A stretch of 61,134 nt of DNA, from positions 1 to 61,134 of the forward strand of contig NZ_OBMQ01000019.1 in assembly GCF_900217795.1 (NCBI RefSeq). The letters run 5' to 3'. The DNA is from Ureibacillus xyleni. Its GTDB lineage: Bacteria > Bacillota > Bacilli > Bacillales_A > Planococcaceae. The number at the start of each line of letters is the position of its first letter. Within the stretch, counting starts at the first letter, position 1. Positions 9,008 to 18,424 of this stretch are shown one piece after another. Below the pieces are notes generated by a model, which saw nothing but the letters and a program-made list of their open reading frames with translations, did not search any database and was not told the origin of the DNA. The translations under genes were made by a program, and so were the position numbers.

Positions 9008-11605
9008 TTATTTTTTCTTCATATCTTTTAAAAGTTTTGACACGTTCGTTTCTTCCTCTATAACCGTTTTTTCCGTAGCAAGTTTTTTTGGTTTCCCCAC
9101 AGCTTGTAGGAAGCCCCAGCCGAATCTTCTTAATGTGATATCAATAAAGAATAACAGCATACTAGCAACTACGAGCCAAATAGTAATACTTTGACGTTCT
9201 GCACCTTTTACAGTAAATTCTCGGAATATTTGTTCAGGCTCCTCTAAAATCGTTCCACCTGTTTTTTCTACAATTTCAGTGAGTAACGCTTCATTTGGTG
9301 GGCGCAATTCATATTCCGCGCTATATGGAATCGTTAACCCTGCTTGGTAAATCGATTCGTCTTCTTTTGAAATTCTAAAGAACACAAGCCCGGGGTCCGC
9401 ATCCACTACTACTCGTAATTTGCTAGCAGAGATTGGTTCAATTTGTGCTTTTAACTCTTCTCCCAATTCGTCAACAATGGCAACGTCTAGGAATGCGGCT
9501 TGGTTTGTTGGGTCCGTGATAATAAAAGTATTATTGGATTCTTGTCTTATGTCATACGCAATATCATTATAGGTTGGTAGCATTTTTGATATTGCGGTTT
9601 GCCAAAAGTTTGACCATTCACTCCATTTGGCCCAATCCCCTGTCCATGCCCCTGTTGAGTCGGATGTAAAGGCAATAGTTCTGCCTAAACCGTACTGCCA
9701 CTCAGCTAATACAGGGTCTTCTTTTTCACTTTCTGCAACAACGAGAGCCGTTTGTTTTGCAGTTGTCCCGATGTACGCATTCATTTGAGGCACGCCTTCT
9801 TTAAACAAAGCATTCCAACCTTCAGCATTGTAGATTGTTGGATAGAATGGATTGTCCTCAATATACGTACGTGAAATCATCGCCGTTTCCCGGGAAAGAA
9901 TCGAAGGAATTGTTGTTTCATCAACAACACTATAAAAACGTCCACTACCTAATTCACTTAATTCCTCAAGCAAAACAGCATCTGCGTCATTTCCAATTGC
10001 TACTGTAGATAATGTGATATTACTATCTTTTCCTTCTTCTAAAAGATCTTCATAGCTTCCTCCAGCAGAAGATTGCCCGTCTGTTAGCAAAATAATATGT
10101 TTCCTTTGTAGCTTTAACTCTGCTAAGTTTTCGACAGCCATTGATAGAGAGGAGAAAATTTCAGTTCCCCCACCAGGAGCAATGGATAAAATCGTATTCA
10201 CTGCTTTTTCCTTATCCGTTAAAGGGGCTGTTTCGATGATTTCCCATGGACGATCATCAAAGGCGATGAAACCAAGTGTGTCTCCATCACGAAGTAATTC
10301 TACTGAACGAGCAGCTGCTTCTTTGGCAAGTTCAATTTTTGGCCCCATCATACTTCCAGAACGGTCAAGTACAATGACTAATCCAAGAGAAGGTAATTGC
10401 TGTTTTCCTTTAACCTCCATTTCAACTGGAAGCAATTTTTCAATAGGGGTTTTAAAATAGCCCCCAAGTCCATAGCTATTATCTCCACCTACCATCATAA
10501 AGCCTACACCAAAATTTTTTACAGCTTGTTCGATAATGCCCATCTTCTCTTCACCGACTAAGTGCCCCGGGATATTATCAAAAATAATTGCGTTATAGTG
10601 TAGGTAGCTTGATAGTGAGTTTGGCAATTCACTTGAAGGTTTTACGTCAAAGGAAATTGAATTTGGTCCAAGAGCAGCTGCAATGGGCGATCCTTCTTCT
10701 CGATCACTTACAATCAACAATCGTGGGGAACTTTGGACCATCGTGACACTTGTTAATTTATTGTTTTCTATTATTGCATCTTCATCTACTTGCACTAATG
10801 CTTCATACTTCACTAAACCTTCTACCTGACCAATATGACGATAAGTAAAGGCATTGGTACCTTCTTCCAAACTAACAGCTTCTTTATGAATAAGCTGGTC
10901 ATTTTCATAAAGATACAGTTCTCCTTTTGTCGCAGATGTTGCATTGATTTCTGTAACAAGTTGTTGCTGTTCACCTGCATATGCCACTTTTGGGGTTACG
11001 AAACTTTGAATAGAAGTATCTGCTTTTACTTCTTTACTTAATGGCACAACATCAACGGATACATTGGTGCCGGACATTTTCGTTAGCTGTTCAGAAACTT
11101 CACCCTTTGTTTCTAATCCATCTGTAAACAATACAATTCGTGTCGCTTTTTCACGGTCGACAATACCTGTTATCAGTTGTAGTGCTTGAGCAATATTTGT
11201 TTCACTTTCACCTGTCATTTCACTTAATTGTGGGGCATGCTCTAACGTATTACTTAAAATAGACTCTGTTTGAAGGTTAGATGCAAAAGAATAGATGCCA
11301 ACATGGTGTGTATTCTTTTTCGATTGTAAACTTTCTTCAATAAACGCTAATGTTTGTTCTTCGTTCCCTTCTACAGATGCCGAACGGTCGATTAAAAATG
11401 CGACTTGTTCTTCTTTAACAGGCAATAAAAGGAACGGAGATGCAATTGCGAAAATAAGCAGTACAACGGCTACGATGCGTATGCCAAACACAATCAACTG
11501 ACTCTTTTTCAATTGATGCCGATGATGCCACCAAGTCCAAATAAAGTACCCTACAACTGGGATTAATAACAATAAAGCTAGTGGGAAACTAATTCGTAAA
11601 TCCAC
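9008..11605 (-). CDS. Membrane-anchored double vWA-domain protein
   Basis: Large BatA/BatB-like protein, about 865 aa. Two N-terminal membrane helices (LALLLLIPVVGYFIW and IVAVVLLIFAIASPFLLL) lead into a first vWA domain with LIDRSASVEG near residue 70. A second vWA domain has an intact MIDAS, VLDRSGSM, near 415 with LTDGQSSAG later. A C-terminal helix (IWLVVASMLLFFIDI) precedes a short charged tail, so both vWA domains probably face outside. The GTG at 11605 is chosen because GGAGGTG lies 10 bases before it; it overlaps the upstream gene by 17 bases. Last gene of the operon. vWA-MIDAS domains bind metal and protein ligands; the partner is unknown. Confidence 0.85.
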   Translation of the reverse strand: MDLRISFPLALLLLIPVVGYFIWTWWHHRHQLKKSQLIVFGIRIVAVVLLIFAIASPFLLLPVKEEQVAFLIDRSASVEGNEEQTLAFIEESLQSKKNTHHVGIYSFASNLQTESILSNTLEHAPQLSEMTGESETNIAQALQLITGIVDREKATRIVLFTDGLETKGEVSEQLTKMSGTNVSVDVVPLSKEVKADTSIQSFVTPKVAYAGEQQQLVTEINATSATKGELYLYENDQLIHKEAVSLEEGTNAFTYRHIGQVEGLVKYEALVQVDEDAIIENNKLTSVTMVQSSPRLLIVSDREEGSPIAAALGPNSISFDVKPSSELPNSLSSYLHYNAIIFDNIPGHLVGEEKMGIIEQAVKNFGVGFMMVGGDNSYGLGGYFKTPIEKLLPVEMEVKGKQQLPSLGLVIVLDRSGSMMGPKIELAKEAAARSVELLRDGDTLGFIAFDDRPWEIIETAPLTDKEKAVNTILSIAPGGGTEIFSSLSMAVENLAELKLQRKHIILLTDGQSSAGGSYEDLLEEGKDSNITLSTVAIGNDADAVLLEELSELGSGRFYSVVDETTIPSILSRETAMISRTYIEDNPFYPTIYNAEGWNALFKEGVPQMNAYIGTTAKQTALVVAESEKEDPVLAEWQYGLGRTIAFTSDSTGAWTGDWAKWSEWSNFWQTAISKMLPTYNDIAYDIRQESNNTFIITDPTNQAAFLDVAIVDELGEELKAQIEPISASKLRVVVDADPGLVFFRISKEDESIYQAGLTIPYSAEYELRPPNEALLTEIVEKTGGTILEEPEQIFREFTVKGAERQSITIWLVVASMLLFFIDITLRRFGWGFLQAVGKPKKLATEKTVIEEETNVSKLLKDMKKK

Positions 11606-13328
11606 GTCTTCTTTGCACCTCCCACTCAATGACTAATAACAGCAATATCGGTATTAATAGCCAGATAATGATTGATTTTTTTGATGATTCCTCTTCACCA
11701 TTACTTTGAAGAGTGCCAAGTTCAAAACTTGTTCCTTCTTTAATTTCTCGTTCATTATCTGAAAGTTGAACAATTAACAGTTTCTCATCCTCATTGGAAC
11801 GGGCCGTATATAAACCCGGCTTAGTTGGTGCTTTAAAATGACTTGCATCTTCAAACGAGGAAATATACTCATCATCTTTTGAGTAGATTGACCAATCCCT
11901 AGCTGCTAAGGAAACTCCTCGACTTTCATTTGGAGAAAACGTTCCTAGAGACGTCGAGCCTTCTAGCATTTCACTTTGCAGACTCCATAAAAATAGAGGA
12001 AAAGATGGGTGAAGCGGCCAGTCTGTTGATTGTATATCTGCAAGTATGACAATATCTCCTTTTGAGGAACGTTGGATAAAAGGCTTTTCCCCAATGGTTG
12101 CAATGGTTTCAAATCCATCAAAGCCCGGGTAAATGGCATTAACATAGACATCTTCTAAATTACTAAAAGCAAATAATGCATCTTCTGAAACATCAACCAA
12201 ACTATTTACTTCTTCTGACAATTCATCATCGCGTCCGATTAAAACAAGGGGGGATTTGGTCTTACCTAAAAGTTCACTCTGATTCGTAACAATCATTGCT
12301 TCTTTTATCGCTGCTAATTGGTCTGAGGGAACCAACTTCACATCTGCATTTAATGCCTGGAACCCTTTTTGGACAAGCTGGTGCATTTGTTGATCAACAA
12401 CGATTTGGGACAAGCCACTTCCAATTATAGTAACCATTGAATTATCTACTACATAGTCATCTTCAACTTGAATTGTAGCAAATAAACTTTGGGATATAGG
12501 GAGCTTCTCAAAGGTTTTCGTCATTTCCTCTTCACCTTTTAAAGTAACCCCTTCTTCAACTAGGACATTCCCTTGGCTATCTTGAAGAGTAAGTTCAACT
12601 CGTTTCTCTTCATCTGCTTCATTTTTCAATTGAATAAGTGCTAACGCTTCTTCTCCGATTGAAGTAGCTGCAAAACGTTTAATTGAAACATTTTGTAAAT
12701 CTTTACTTGAACCTTTGACAATCCATTTAATATGTTCACTTGAAATCGGTAGTTCTCCGCGCTCGATTGAATCCGTAAATAGATAGATGGAAGTAGCTGT
12801 TTCACCAATATAAGCTTGAGCAACATCAATCGCTTTAATTAATTGCTCTTCTTCAAAAGTTACTTCCAAACTATCTATTGCTTTATGTATGGCGGATACA
12901 TCCGATTCTTGCCGAACAATTGTTTTAGGTTCATCTCCGGTTGTAATTATTGTTAGTGGTTGGCCAGTAAGTTCTGATGCAAGGGATTTCATTTCTTCCT
13001 TATGGTGATCAAATGTTTCCCCTGCTAACATAGTCGCTGAAGTATCCACAATCCATATTGATTGTTCCCCTGCAATTTCACTTGTTTTAATGAAGGGGTT
13101 CATTAAAGCTAAAACAAATAATATGAGAGCCAACAATTGCAAATATAGTAGTGCATTTTTTTGTAAATGTTTTAAATATGGTGAGGCCTTTGTTTCTTGC
13201 ATCACTTCTTCCCAGAAAATCGTTGAAGAAATCGGTTGGTCTTTATATTTTTTACGGAAAAAATAATAAAGTAGAACGATTAATGGAAGAATGCTAGCCC
13301 ATAAAAAGAGCACATTACTAAATCCCAA
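11589..13328 (-). CDS. BatA-like vWA-domain membrane protein
   Basis: 579 aa. The N-terminus MGFSNVLFLWASILPLIVLLYYFFRKKY is the BatA N-terminal helix, and a second helix LYLQLLALILFVLALMNPF follows. A vWA-like domain begins IWIVDTSATM near residue 93; the MIDAS is of the D-x-S-x-T kind, so degenerate. A helix near the C-terminus (IIIWLLIPILLLLVIEW) ends the protein. The TTG start has GAGGTG 7 bases upstream. It overlaps the next vWA gene, so translation is probably coupled. It is likely to pair with that protein at the membrane. Confidence 0.82.
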   Translation of the reverse strand: MGFSNVLFLWASILPLIVLLYYFFRKKYKDQPISSTIFWEEVMQETKASPYLKHLQKNALLYLQLLALILFVLALMNPFIKTSEIAGEQSIWIVDTSATMLAGETFDHHKEEMKSLASELTGQPLTIITTGDEPKTIVRQESDVSAIHKAIDSLEVTFEEEQLIKAIDVAQAYIGETATSIYLFTDSIERGELPISSEHIKWIVKGSSKDLQNVSIKRFAATSIGEEALALIQLKNEADEEKRVELTLQDSQGNVLVEEGVTLKGEEEMTKTFEKLPISQSLFATIQVEDDYVVDNSMVTIIGSGLSQIVVDQQMHQLVQKGFQALNADVKLVPSDQLAAIKEAMIVTNQSELLGKTKSPLVLIGRDDELSEEVNSLVDVSEDALFAFSNLEDVYVNAIYPGFDGFETIATIGEKPFIQRSSKGDIVILADIQSTDWPLHPSFPLFLWSLQSEMLEGSTSLGTFSPNESRGVSLAARDWSIYSKDDEYISSFEDASHFKAPTKPGLYTARSNEDEKLLIVQLSDNEREIKEGTSFELGTLQSNGEEESSKKSIIIWLLIPILLLLVIEWEVQRRRGFTN

Positions 13329-13339
13329 CTAGCTTCACC

Positions 13340-14212
13340 TCACTGTACCCAATGTGACTTCAATAATTTATGGAAGATAGCATTTTGGAAACCATCTTCT
13401 ACAGAAAGTTGTATTTTCCGAATACCAAAACGGTTTGCTAATGCATCAAATTGACCTTCATGCTCAGCACGGCTTTTTTCATAGTTAGCAAGAACTCGAT
13501 TTGAGACAGATACATTTACTTCACGGGACGTCTCTGCATCAATCAATCGAACATCGCCACTATAGCTAGGATTTAACTCATCTTCTGTTAAAATCTGAAT
13601 ACAACGAACGTCTCCTGCAAATCGAGGCAATTTTTTAAAGAACTGCTCCCACTGTGAAATTGGCTCTAACCCGTCTGTAACAATTAAAAGTACGGTACTA
13701 TCCTTTGGCAATCTTTTTAGTCCTTCTTCTGCAAAACTTCCTACACCGCGCGCTTCTTCAATATTTGAAATCAGTTGTAAAAAAGGTTTTCGGTTGGTAG
13801 CCCCCTTTTTTCTAAACGGAATCAAATGTTGTTCTCCTACATAAGAGAAAGACAAGCGATCATCACGATTTAACACCATTAGACCGAGCGCTGCAGTTAT
13901 TTGACGAGCAAATAGCCATTTCTTTTCTTCCCCCATCGAGCGGCTTGCATCAAGTAAAATATGAACCCGCATTTCCTGCTCATCTAAAAAGCGTTTAATG
14001 AAAAACTTTTCCGTACGTGCATAGACATTCCAATCAACTTGCCGGACATCATCGCCTAGAGTGTATTCACGGAAATCCGAGAAATCGAGGGAAGCACCAA
14101 AACGCTGGGAACGATGAGACCCTTTATGTTGGCCACGTAATTTCGATGAAGTAGCAATGGATAACCGACTAATTTTTGAGATCCATTCATCAGGTAAAAT
14201 TAACGGTTTCAT
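13340..14212 (-). CDS. DUF58 protein, MoxR partner
   Basis: 290 aa, matching the DUF58 family: FSDFREYTLGDDVRQVDW and NVYARTEKFFIKRFLDEQE, then VHILLDASRSMG, which is the start of a vWA-like fold. No membrane helix is visible, so it is cytosolic or membrane-associated. The start codon overlaps the stop of the MoxR gene (ATGA), a sign of coupled translation. DUF58 proteins nearly always sit next to MoxR ATPases; the pair is thought to help assemble or activate vWA proteins, but the mechanism is not established. Confidence 0.9.
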   Translation of the reverse strand: MKPLILPDEWISKISRLSIATSSKLRGQHKGSHRSQRFGASLDFSDFREYTLGDDVRQVDWNVYARTEKFFIKRFLDEQEMRVHILLDASRSMGEEKKWLFARQITAALGLMVLNRDDRLSFSYVGEQHLIPFRKKGATNRKPFLQLISNIEEARGVGSFAEEGLKRLPKDSTVLLIVTDGLEPISQWEQFFKKLPRFAGDVRCIQILTEDELNPSYSGDVRLIDAETSREVNVSVSNRVLANYEKSRAEHEGQFDALANRFGIRKIQLSVEDGFQNAIFHKLLKSHWVQ

Positions 14213-15204
14213 AGTTTAGCGCCCTGTTGAATGGAAGATAGTATTGATTCGATTAAATCGTCAACAGTTTTACCAGATGCCTCACCTTCATAATTCAACA
14301 TCATACGGTGACGCAGTGCAGGTTTTGCAACGGATTTAATGTCTGCAATTGACACGTGGAAACGACCATTCGTAACTGCCCGAGCCTTTGCTAGTTTAAT
14401 AATACTTTGCAATCCACGTGGACCACTTCCATACATCACATATTGTTTCACTTCAGACATTGCATCTTCACTATCAGGATGAGTTGCAACGACTAAATTA
14501 ACTGCATACTCCATCATTTCTTCAGCAACTAACACTTCCCGAACCATTCCTTGTGCTAACACTAATTGATCGGTATTCATTACTTTCTCCAAAGCAATAT
14601 CAACTGCACCTGTTGTCCGTTTCATAATTTCCATCAGTTCATGTTTTGATGGATAAGGGACTAATATTTTGCATAAGAAACGGTCCATTTGTGCTTCTGG
14701 TAATGGGTAAGTCCCTTCCATTTCGATAGGGTTTTGTGTTGCCAAAACAAAGAAGGGTCTTGCCATCTTCTTCGTATCCCCTAAAATCGTTACCGTTTTC
14801 TCCCCCATCGCCTCTAATAGAGCACTTTGGGTTTTCGGTGTAGCACGGTTAATTTCGTCGGCTAAAACCATTTGACTAAAGATTGGTCCTGGTTGGAATA
14901 CAAATTGCTGTTTTCCACTTTCTGTTCGTTCAATAATATTTGTTCCTGTTATATCAGTAGGCATTAAATCTGGTGTGAATTGGATCCTTGAAAAGGACAA
15001 ATCTAACACTTCAGAGATTGTACGAATTAACATCGTTTTCCCTAGACCAGGTAGCCCCTCTAGTAGTGCGTGCCCATCTGCCAAAACAGAATATAACGTG
15101 TACTCAATCGCTTCTTCTTGACCTACAATAAATTTACTAATTTCATGTTTTACTTGTTGGAGCTGTTCACTAATTTCACTATATTGCTGCTCACTAAAAG
15201 CCAT
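14209..15204 (-). CDS. MoxR-family AAA+ ATPase
   Basis: 331 aa. Walker A GLPGLGKT lies at residues 50-57, Walker B is VLADEINRATPKTQSALLEAM, followed by sensor ATQNPIEMEGTYPLPEAQMDRF, all typical of MoxR. MoxR ATPases act as chaperones in maturation of complexes, often metal-dependent. AAGGGATG precedes the ATG. The gene is followed by its DUF58 partner and two vWA proteins, the classic MoxR neighbourhood, here joined by an ABC transporter. Confidence 0.95.
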   Translation of the reverse strand: MAFSEQQYSEISEQLQQVKHEISKFIVGQEEAIEYTLYSVLADGHALLEGLPGLGKTMLIRTISEVLDLSFSRIQFTPDLMPTDITGTNIIERTESGKQQFVFQPGPIFSQMVLADEINRATPKTQSALLEAMGEKTVTILGDTKKMARPFFVLATQNPIEMEGTYPLPEAQMDRFLCKILVPYPSKHELMEIMKRTTGAVDIALEKVMNTDQLVLAQGMVREVLVAEEMMEYAVNLVVATHPDSEDAMSEVKQYVMYGSGPRGLQSIIKLAKARAVTNGRFHVSIADIKSVAKPALRHRMMLNYEGEASGKTVDDLIESILSSIQQGAKL

Positions 15205-15218
15205 TTTTCCACATCCCT

Positions 15219-16616
15219 TTACTTATTTGATTCAATTGAAGAAAAGTATGATTGCACAATATCTTGTAAATCTTTCGGTAATTGCATGCGCTCCGAACTT
15301 TCTAAATAACTATCTTTGTATTCGCCAATCACTTCTTCATAAGGGCGTATCGTTCCTTTTGTAACTGGAACTGACCCCTGTTGTTCCCCTGCAGCAGTTC
15401 CTTCTCCTAGCTTTCCACCATCAGCAGTTGTCTCAGAAGATCCTCCAATTCGTTCTGGAACAGCTAACAAATCGCGACTTCCTTGACCTTTTCCTGCGCC
15501 ACTTCCACCACTTTTTCCAGAACCAATACCGCTACCACTTCCTTGGCCATTTCCTTGAGAACCACTTCCCTGACCTTGCCCGCTTCCATTAGAACCATTT
15601 CCACTGCCTTTCCCGTTATTCCCTTGCCCATTTGAATTCTGGCTGTTTCCTTGCTGGTTTGAGCTATTTTGATTCTCACTAGATGAAGCTTCACCTTCTG
15701 CAGATGCATCAGCTGATTCAGACGCTAATTCACTAGCAATTGCATTTTGCAAATCAAAACTAATTGGTTTTCCGAGTTTACTTAAGGCGGATTGAGTACT
15801 ATTTGCTGCACTTGCTAGATCGCTTTGCATTTCCATTAGTTCCTTTAACTGCTCTTGCTCTTCCGCCGTTAAGCCATCCGAACCTTCTGCACCGTCCTTG
15901 TTAGCTAATTCTTTCTTTTCCTTTAGTTTTTGTTCCTGTAGCTTTAATTCTTTCTGCTTTTTTACAACCTCACGTAATGCTTCCTCCGATAGATCGATAT
16001 CCTTTAATTTTGTTTGGAGCTCTTGAAGTTCCTTTTTCACTTCTTTGGACTTTGTCTTTTTCTCTAATTGGGCCACTTCTTTTTTAATATCTTTAATGAC
16101 TTCCTGTTCTTTTTCTACAACGAGTGCTTCTGTTTGTGTGGCAGATGGGAAAACAGACAGGATGCCAATGACAATTCCAATCAATAGAATGCCAATTAAA
16201 GCTTTTGGTTTCCATAACTCTTTTTGGCGTTTTTTAAACTGGTTATAAACTTGCGGCGTTTCTTTTTGAGCTTTTTGTAATATGGATTGCACTAAAGGAT
16301 TGTCATCTTCATGCAATGACAGTGCTGTAACCAATTCATTATGCGGGTAAAAATCATCAAGACGATGTAATGCTTCTTTTTTTCGTACGCGTTTTAACCA
16401 AATGTAGATAACTACTACAACAATTGTTCCTACACCAGCAATCACGGTTACATTACGGTAATATGGAAGAACAAATAAACGAGAAACAAGCAGGATCGCC
16501 GTGCTTAAAGCTAACCCTAGGAGTATTCCGTATTGTATTCTTGGTACCATTTGTTCTATATTCAAGCTTCTTTGCGCTTTACGAACAAATTGCTTTAACA
16601 TATTCCGTCGATCCAT
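15219..16616 (-). CDS. Membrane protein with coiled coil and Gly/Ser/Asn-rich tail
   Basis: 465 aa. Two helices at about 28-50 and 55-73 are followed by a soluble stretch, a third helix (ALIGILLIGIVIGILSVF) near 155, then a Lys/Glu coiled coil over about 185-245. Residues of about 305-380 are a low-complexity region of Gly, Ser, Asn and Gln with short GSG and GQG repeats, and the tail resumes ordinary composition. I do not recognise a named family. The coiled coil and disordered linker suggest a scaffold in the MoxR/vWA complex, an inference from its place right upstream of the MoxR gene (14-base gap). Confidence 0.75.
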   Translation of the reverse strand: MDRRNMLKQFVRKAQRSLNIEQMVPRIQYGILLGLALSTAILLVSRLFVLPYYRNVTVIAGVGTIVVVVIYIWLKRVRKKEALHRLDDFYPHNELVTALSLHEDDNPLVQSILQKAQKETPQVYNQFKKRQKELWKPKALIGILLIGIVIGILSVFPSATQTEALVVEKEQEVIKDIKKEVAQLEKKTKSKEVKKELQELQTKLKDIDLSEEALREVVKKQKELKLQEQKLKEKKELANKDGAEGSDGLTAEEQEQLKELMEMQSDLASAANSTQSALSKLGKPISFDLQNAIASELASESADASAEGEASSSENQNSSNQQGNSQNSNGQGNNGKGSGNGSNGSGQGQGSGSQGNGQGSGSGIGSGKSGGSGAGKGQGSRDLLAVPERIGGSSETTADGGKLGEGTAAGEQQGSVPVTKGTIRPYEEVIGEYKDSYLESSERMQLPKDLQDIVQSYFSSIESNK

Positions 16617-16628
16617 TGCTATTCCTCC

Positions 16629-17489
16629 TTATCGGTTGGTTTTCATGTTTGCTCTTAGCTTACGTGTTGCAATAAATAGGCAAATTGCAGTTATTAAAAT
16701 ATAGAATATTAAATACACAATCCAAATTGGTAAAGAAATCCCTACTACTGATTCAAGGGCACTTGCCATTTCTGGATACAGCGTTGTAATGATCAATGCT
16801 CCTGGATTAATACTTACCCAAAAATAAGTTATTGGAGAAAAAGGCGTTACATTTTGCATATTTCCTGGTTGTGCTGACATCTGCTCCATTGAAACTCCGA
16901 TGAAGAAGAAAAATGCTGTAATGCCCGCAAGAAAAATCATCGCCCCATACGTTGCAATCATTGATACAATCGTTTTCTTTGTAATAGTTGAAAACATAAT
17001 CCCAATACTTCCAATGGCAATAAGTGTTACTAAATAGAAAAGGAAAATCGTAATAAATTGAGAAGGTGATACACCACCAAATAAAAATACAAGACTATAT
17101 AACGGTAGCCCTGCCACCAACATCAAGATTAGAAACACAACAGAAGATAACAATTTTCCAATTATAATTTGTGTTGAGCTTTGCGTTGTTGTGAGTAAAA
17201 TATTTAACGTTTGTTTCTCACGTTCTGTACTAATCGCTCCCGCTGTTAACCCTGGTGTAATGAACATAACAAGACCCATTTGCAAAACACTTAATATGGA
17301 AAACATCATAAAACTGTCACTTGGTTTGAAAAATCCTGTTCCTGAAAACTGCGTATAAATTAACAAGAACCCAGCAACGAAAATACATAATACCGCTAAG
17401 TAAAACATTAAGCCCGAAAAACTTTTAAAGGCGCGGAATCGTAATTTTAATTCTTTCATCAATACAGGGTTTGAAAAACGTTCCATCAT
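16629..17489 (-). CDS. ABC transporter permease
   Basis: 286 aa with six hydrophobic segments, among them FYLAVLCIFVAGFLLIY, MGLVMFITPGLTAGA and FFFFIGVSM. The block GAISTEREKQTLNILLTT is typical of ABC-2 type permeases of the GldF/NatB kind. It overlaps the ATPase gene by 4 bases (ATGA). It should form a membrane unit with the ATPase next to it. The cargo is not evident. Confidence 0.88.
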   Translation of the reverse strand: MMERFSNPVLMKELKLRFRAFKSFSGLMFYLAVLCIFVAGFLLIYTQFSGTGFFKPSDSFMMFSILSVLQMGLVMFITPGLTAGAISTEREKQTLNILLTTTQSSTQIIIGKLLSSVVFLILMLVAGLPLYSLVFLFGGVSPSQFITIFLFYLVTLIAIGSIGIMFSTITKKTIVSMIATYGAMIFLAGITAFFFFIGVSMEQMSAQPGNMQNVTPFSPITYFWVSINPGALIITTLYPEMASALESVVGISLPIWIVYLIFYILITAICLFIATRKLRANMKTNR

Positions 17490-18424
17490 ACAATGTCCGC
17501 CCCTTTCGTAATGGCCATGAAGACATCTTCTAAATCTTTCTCTTCTTCTCGTAATGCATATACAGGTATGTCTGCAAGTAATGCTTTGCGCAACAGCTGC
17601 ACCTGATCTTCTGTTGAGCCACGATAGTTAAAGGCAAGACTATTTGAATCCTCTAATAGCTCAATGGAAGAAATGAGTGGATCTTCCTCAAAGAATCGAC
17701 GAGCCTTCTCAATCTGATCGATTACTTTTACAATAATTCGTTTGTCTCCTTGCAGTTGTTGCTGGATTGTTGCAACGTTTCCGTGGGCAATTAACTTCCC
17801 ATTATCAATAACCCCAATTTCATCACACATTTCTGCTAGTTCAGGTAAAATATGCGATGAAATTAAAATCGTTTTTCCCATTGATTTTAAATGCTTTAAA
17901 ATATCTCGCATTTCTACTCGAGCTCGAGGGTCTAAACCTGAAGCTGGTTCATCTAGAATCAATACTTTTGGGTCATGGATAAGTGAACGAGCAAGACAAA
18001 GACGTTGCTTCATCCCTCGAGAAAGTAAATCTACGTATTCATAACGCTTATGTGATAAATTGACTAGTTCTAATAATTGTGGAATTAACACTTGTCGTTC
18101 TGCATGGGATAGCCCATAACTTGCACCGTAAAAATCTAAATATTCATCGGCTTTTAGTTGGTCATAAACTCCAAAAAAGTCAGGCATATACCCAATAAGC
18201 TTGCGAACTTCTTTTGGTTCCTTTACAACACTTTTGCCATTTATAAAGGCATCCCCTGATGTTGGAGAAAGTAGAGTGGCTAAAATTGAAAATGTTGTTG
18301 ATTTCCCAGCACCATTCGCTCCTACAAAGCCAAATACAACCCCTTCATCCAACGTTAAATTCAAATTGTCTAAAGCAGTAAATGATCCGTATTTTTTTGT
18401 TAATCCTTGTATATCAACCATCAT
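17486..18424 (-). CDS. ABC transporter ATP-binding protein
   Basis: 312 aa. Walker A GANGAGKST near residue 37, Q-loop region YMPDFFGVYDQL, signature LSRGMKQRL, Walker B VLILDEPASGLDP and the switch His in SSHILPEL. These are the motifs of ABC-2 exporters (CcmA/GldA type). Its ATG shares one base with the stop of the upstream gene (TAATG) and has GGGGGTGG before it. With the permease it forms a two-gene exporter inside the MoxR operon. Confidence 0.94.
   Translation of the reverse strand: MMVDIQGLTKKYGSFTALDNLNLTLDEGVVFGFVGANGAGKSTTFSILATLLSPTSGDAFINGKSVVKEPKEVRKLIGYMPDFFGVYDQLKADEYLDFYGASYGLSHAERQVLIPQLLELVNLSHKRYEYVDLLSRGMKQRLCLARSLIHDPKVLILDEPASGLDPRARVEMRDILKHLKSMGKTILISSHILPELAEMCDEIGVIDNGKLIAHGNVATIQQQLQGDKRIIVKVIDQIEKARRFFEEDPLISSIELLEDSNSLAFNYRGSTEDQVQLLRKALLADIPVYALREEEKDLEDVFMAITKGADIV

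Noticed and set aside
15600..15660. Possible tandem repeat or CRISPR-like array
   Set aside because: It is codon-level Gly/Ser/Asn repetition in a coding frame; units vary and there are no spacers.
15464..15709. 81-codon minus frame in the Gly/Ser-rich gene
   Set aside because: Shifted frame of a low-complexity region, repeats create the open stretch.
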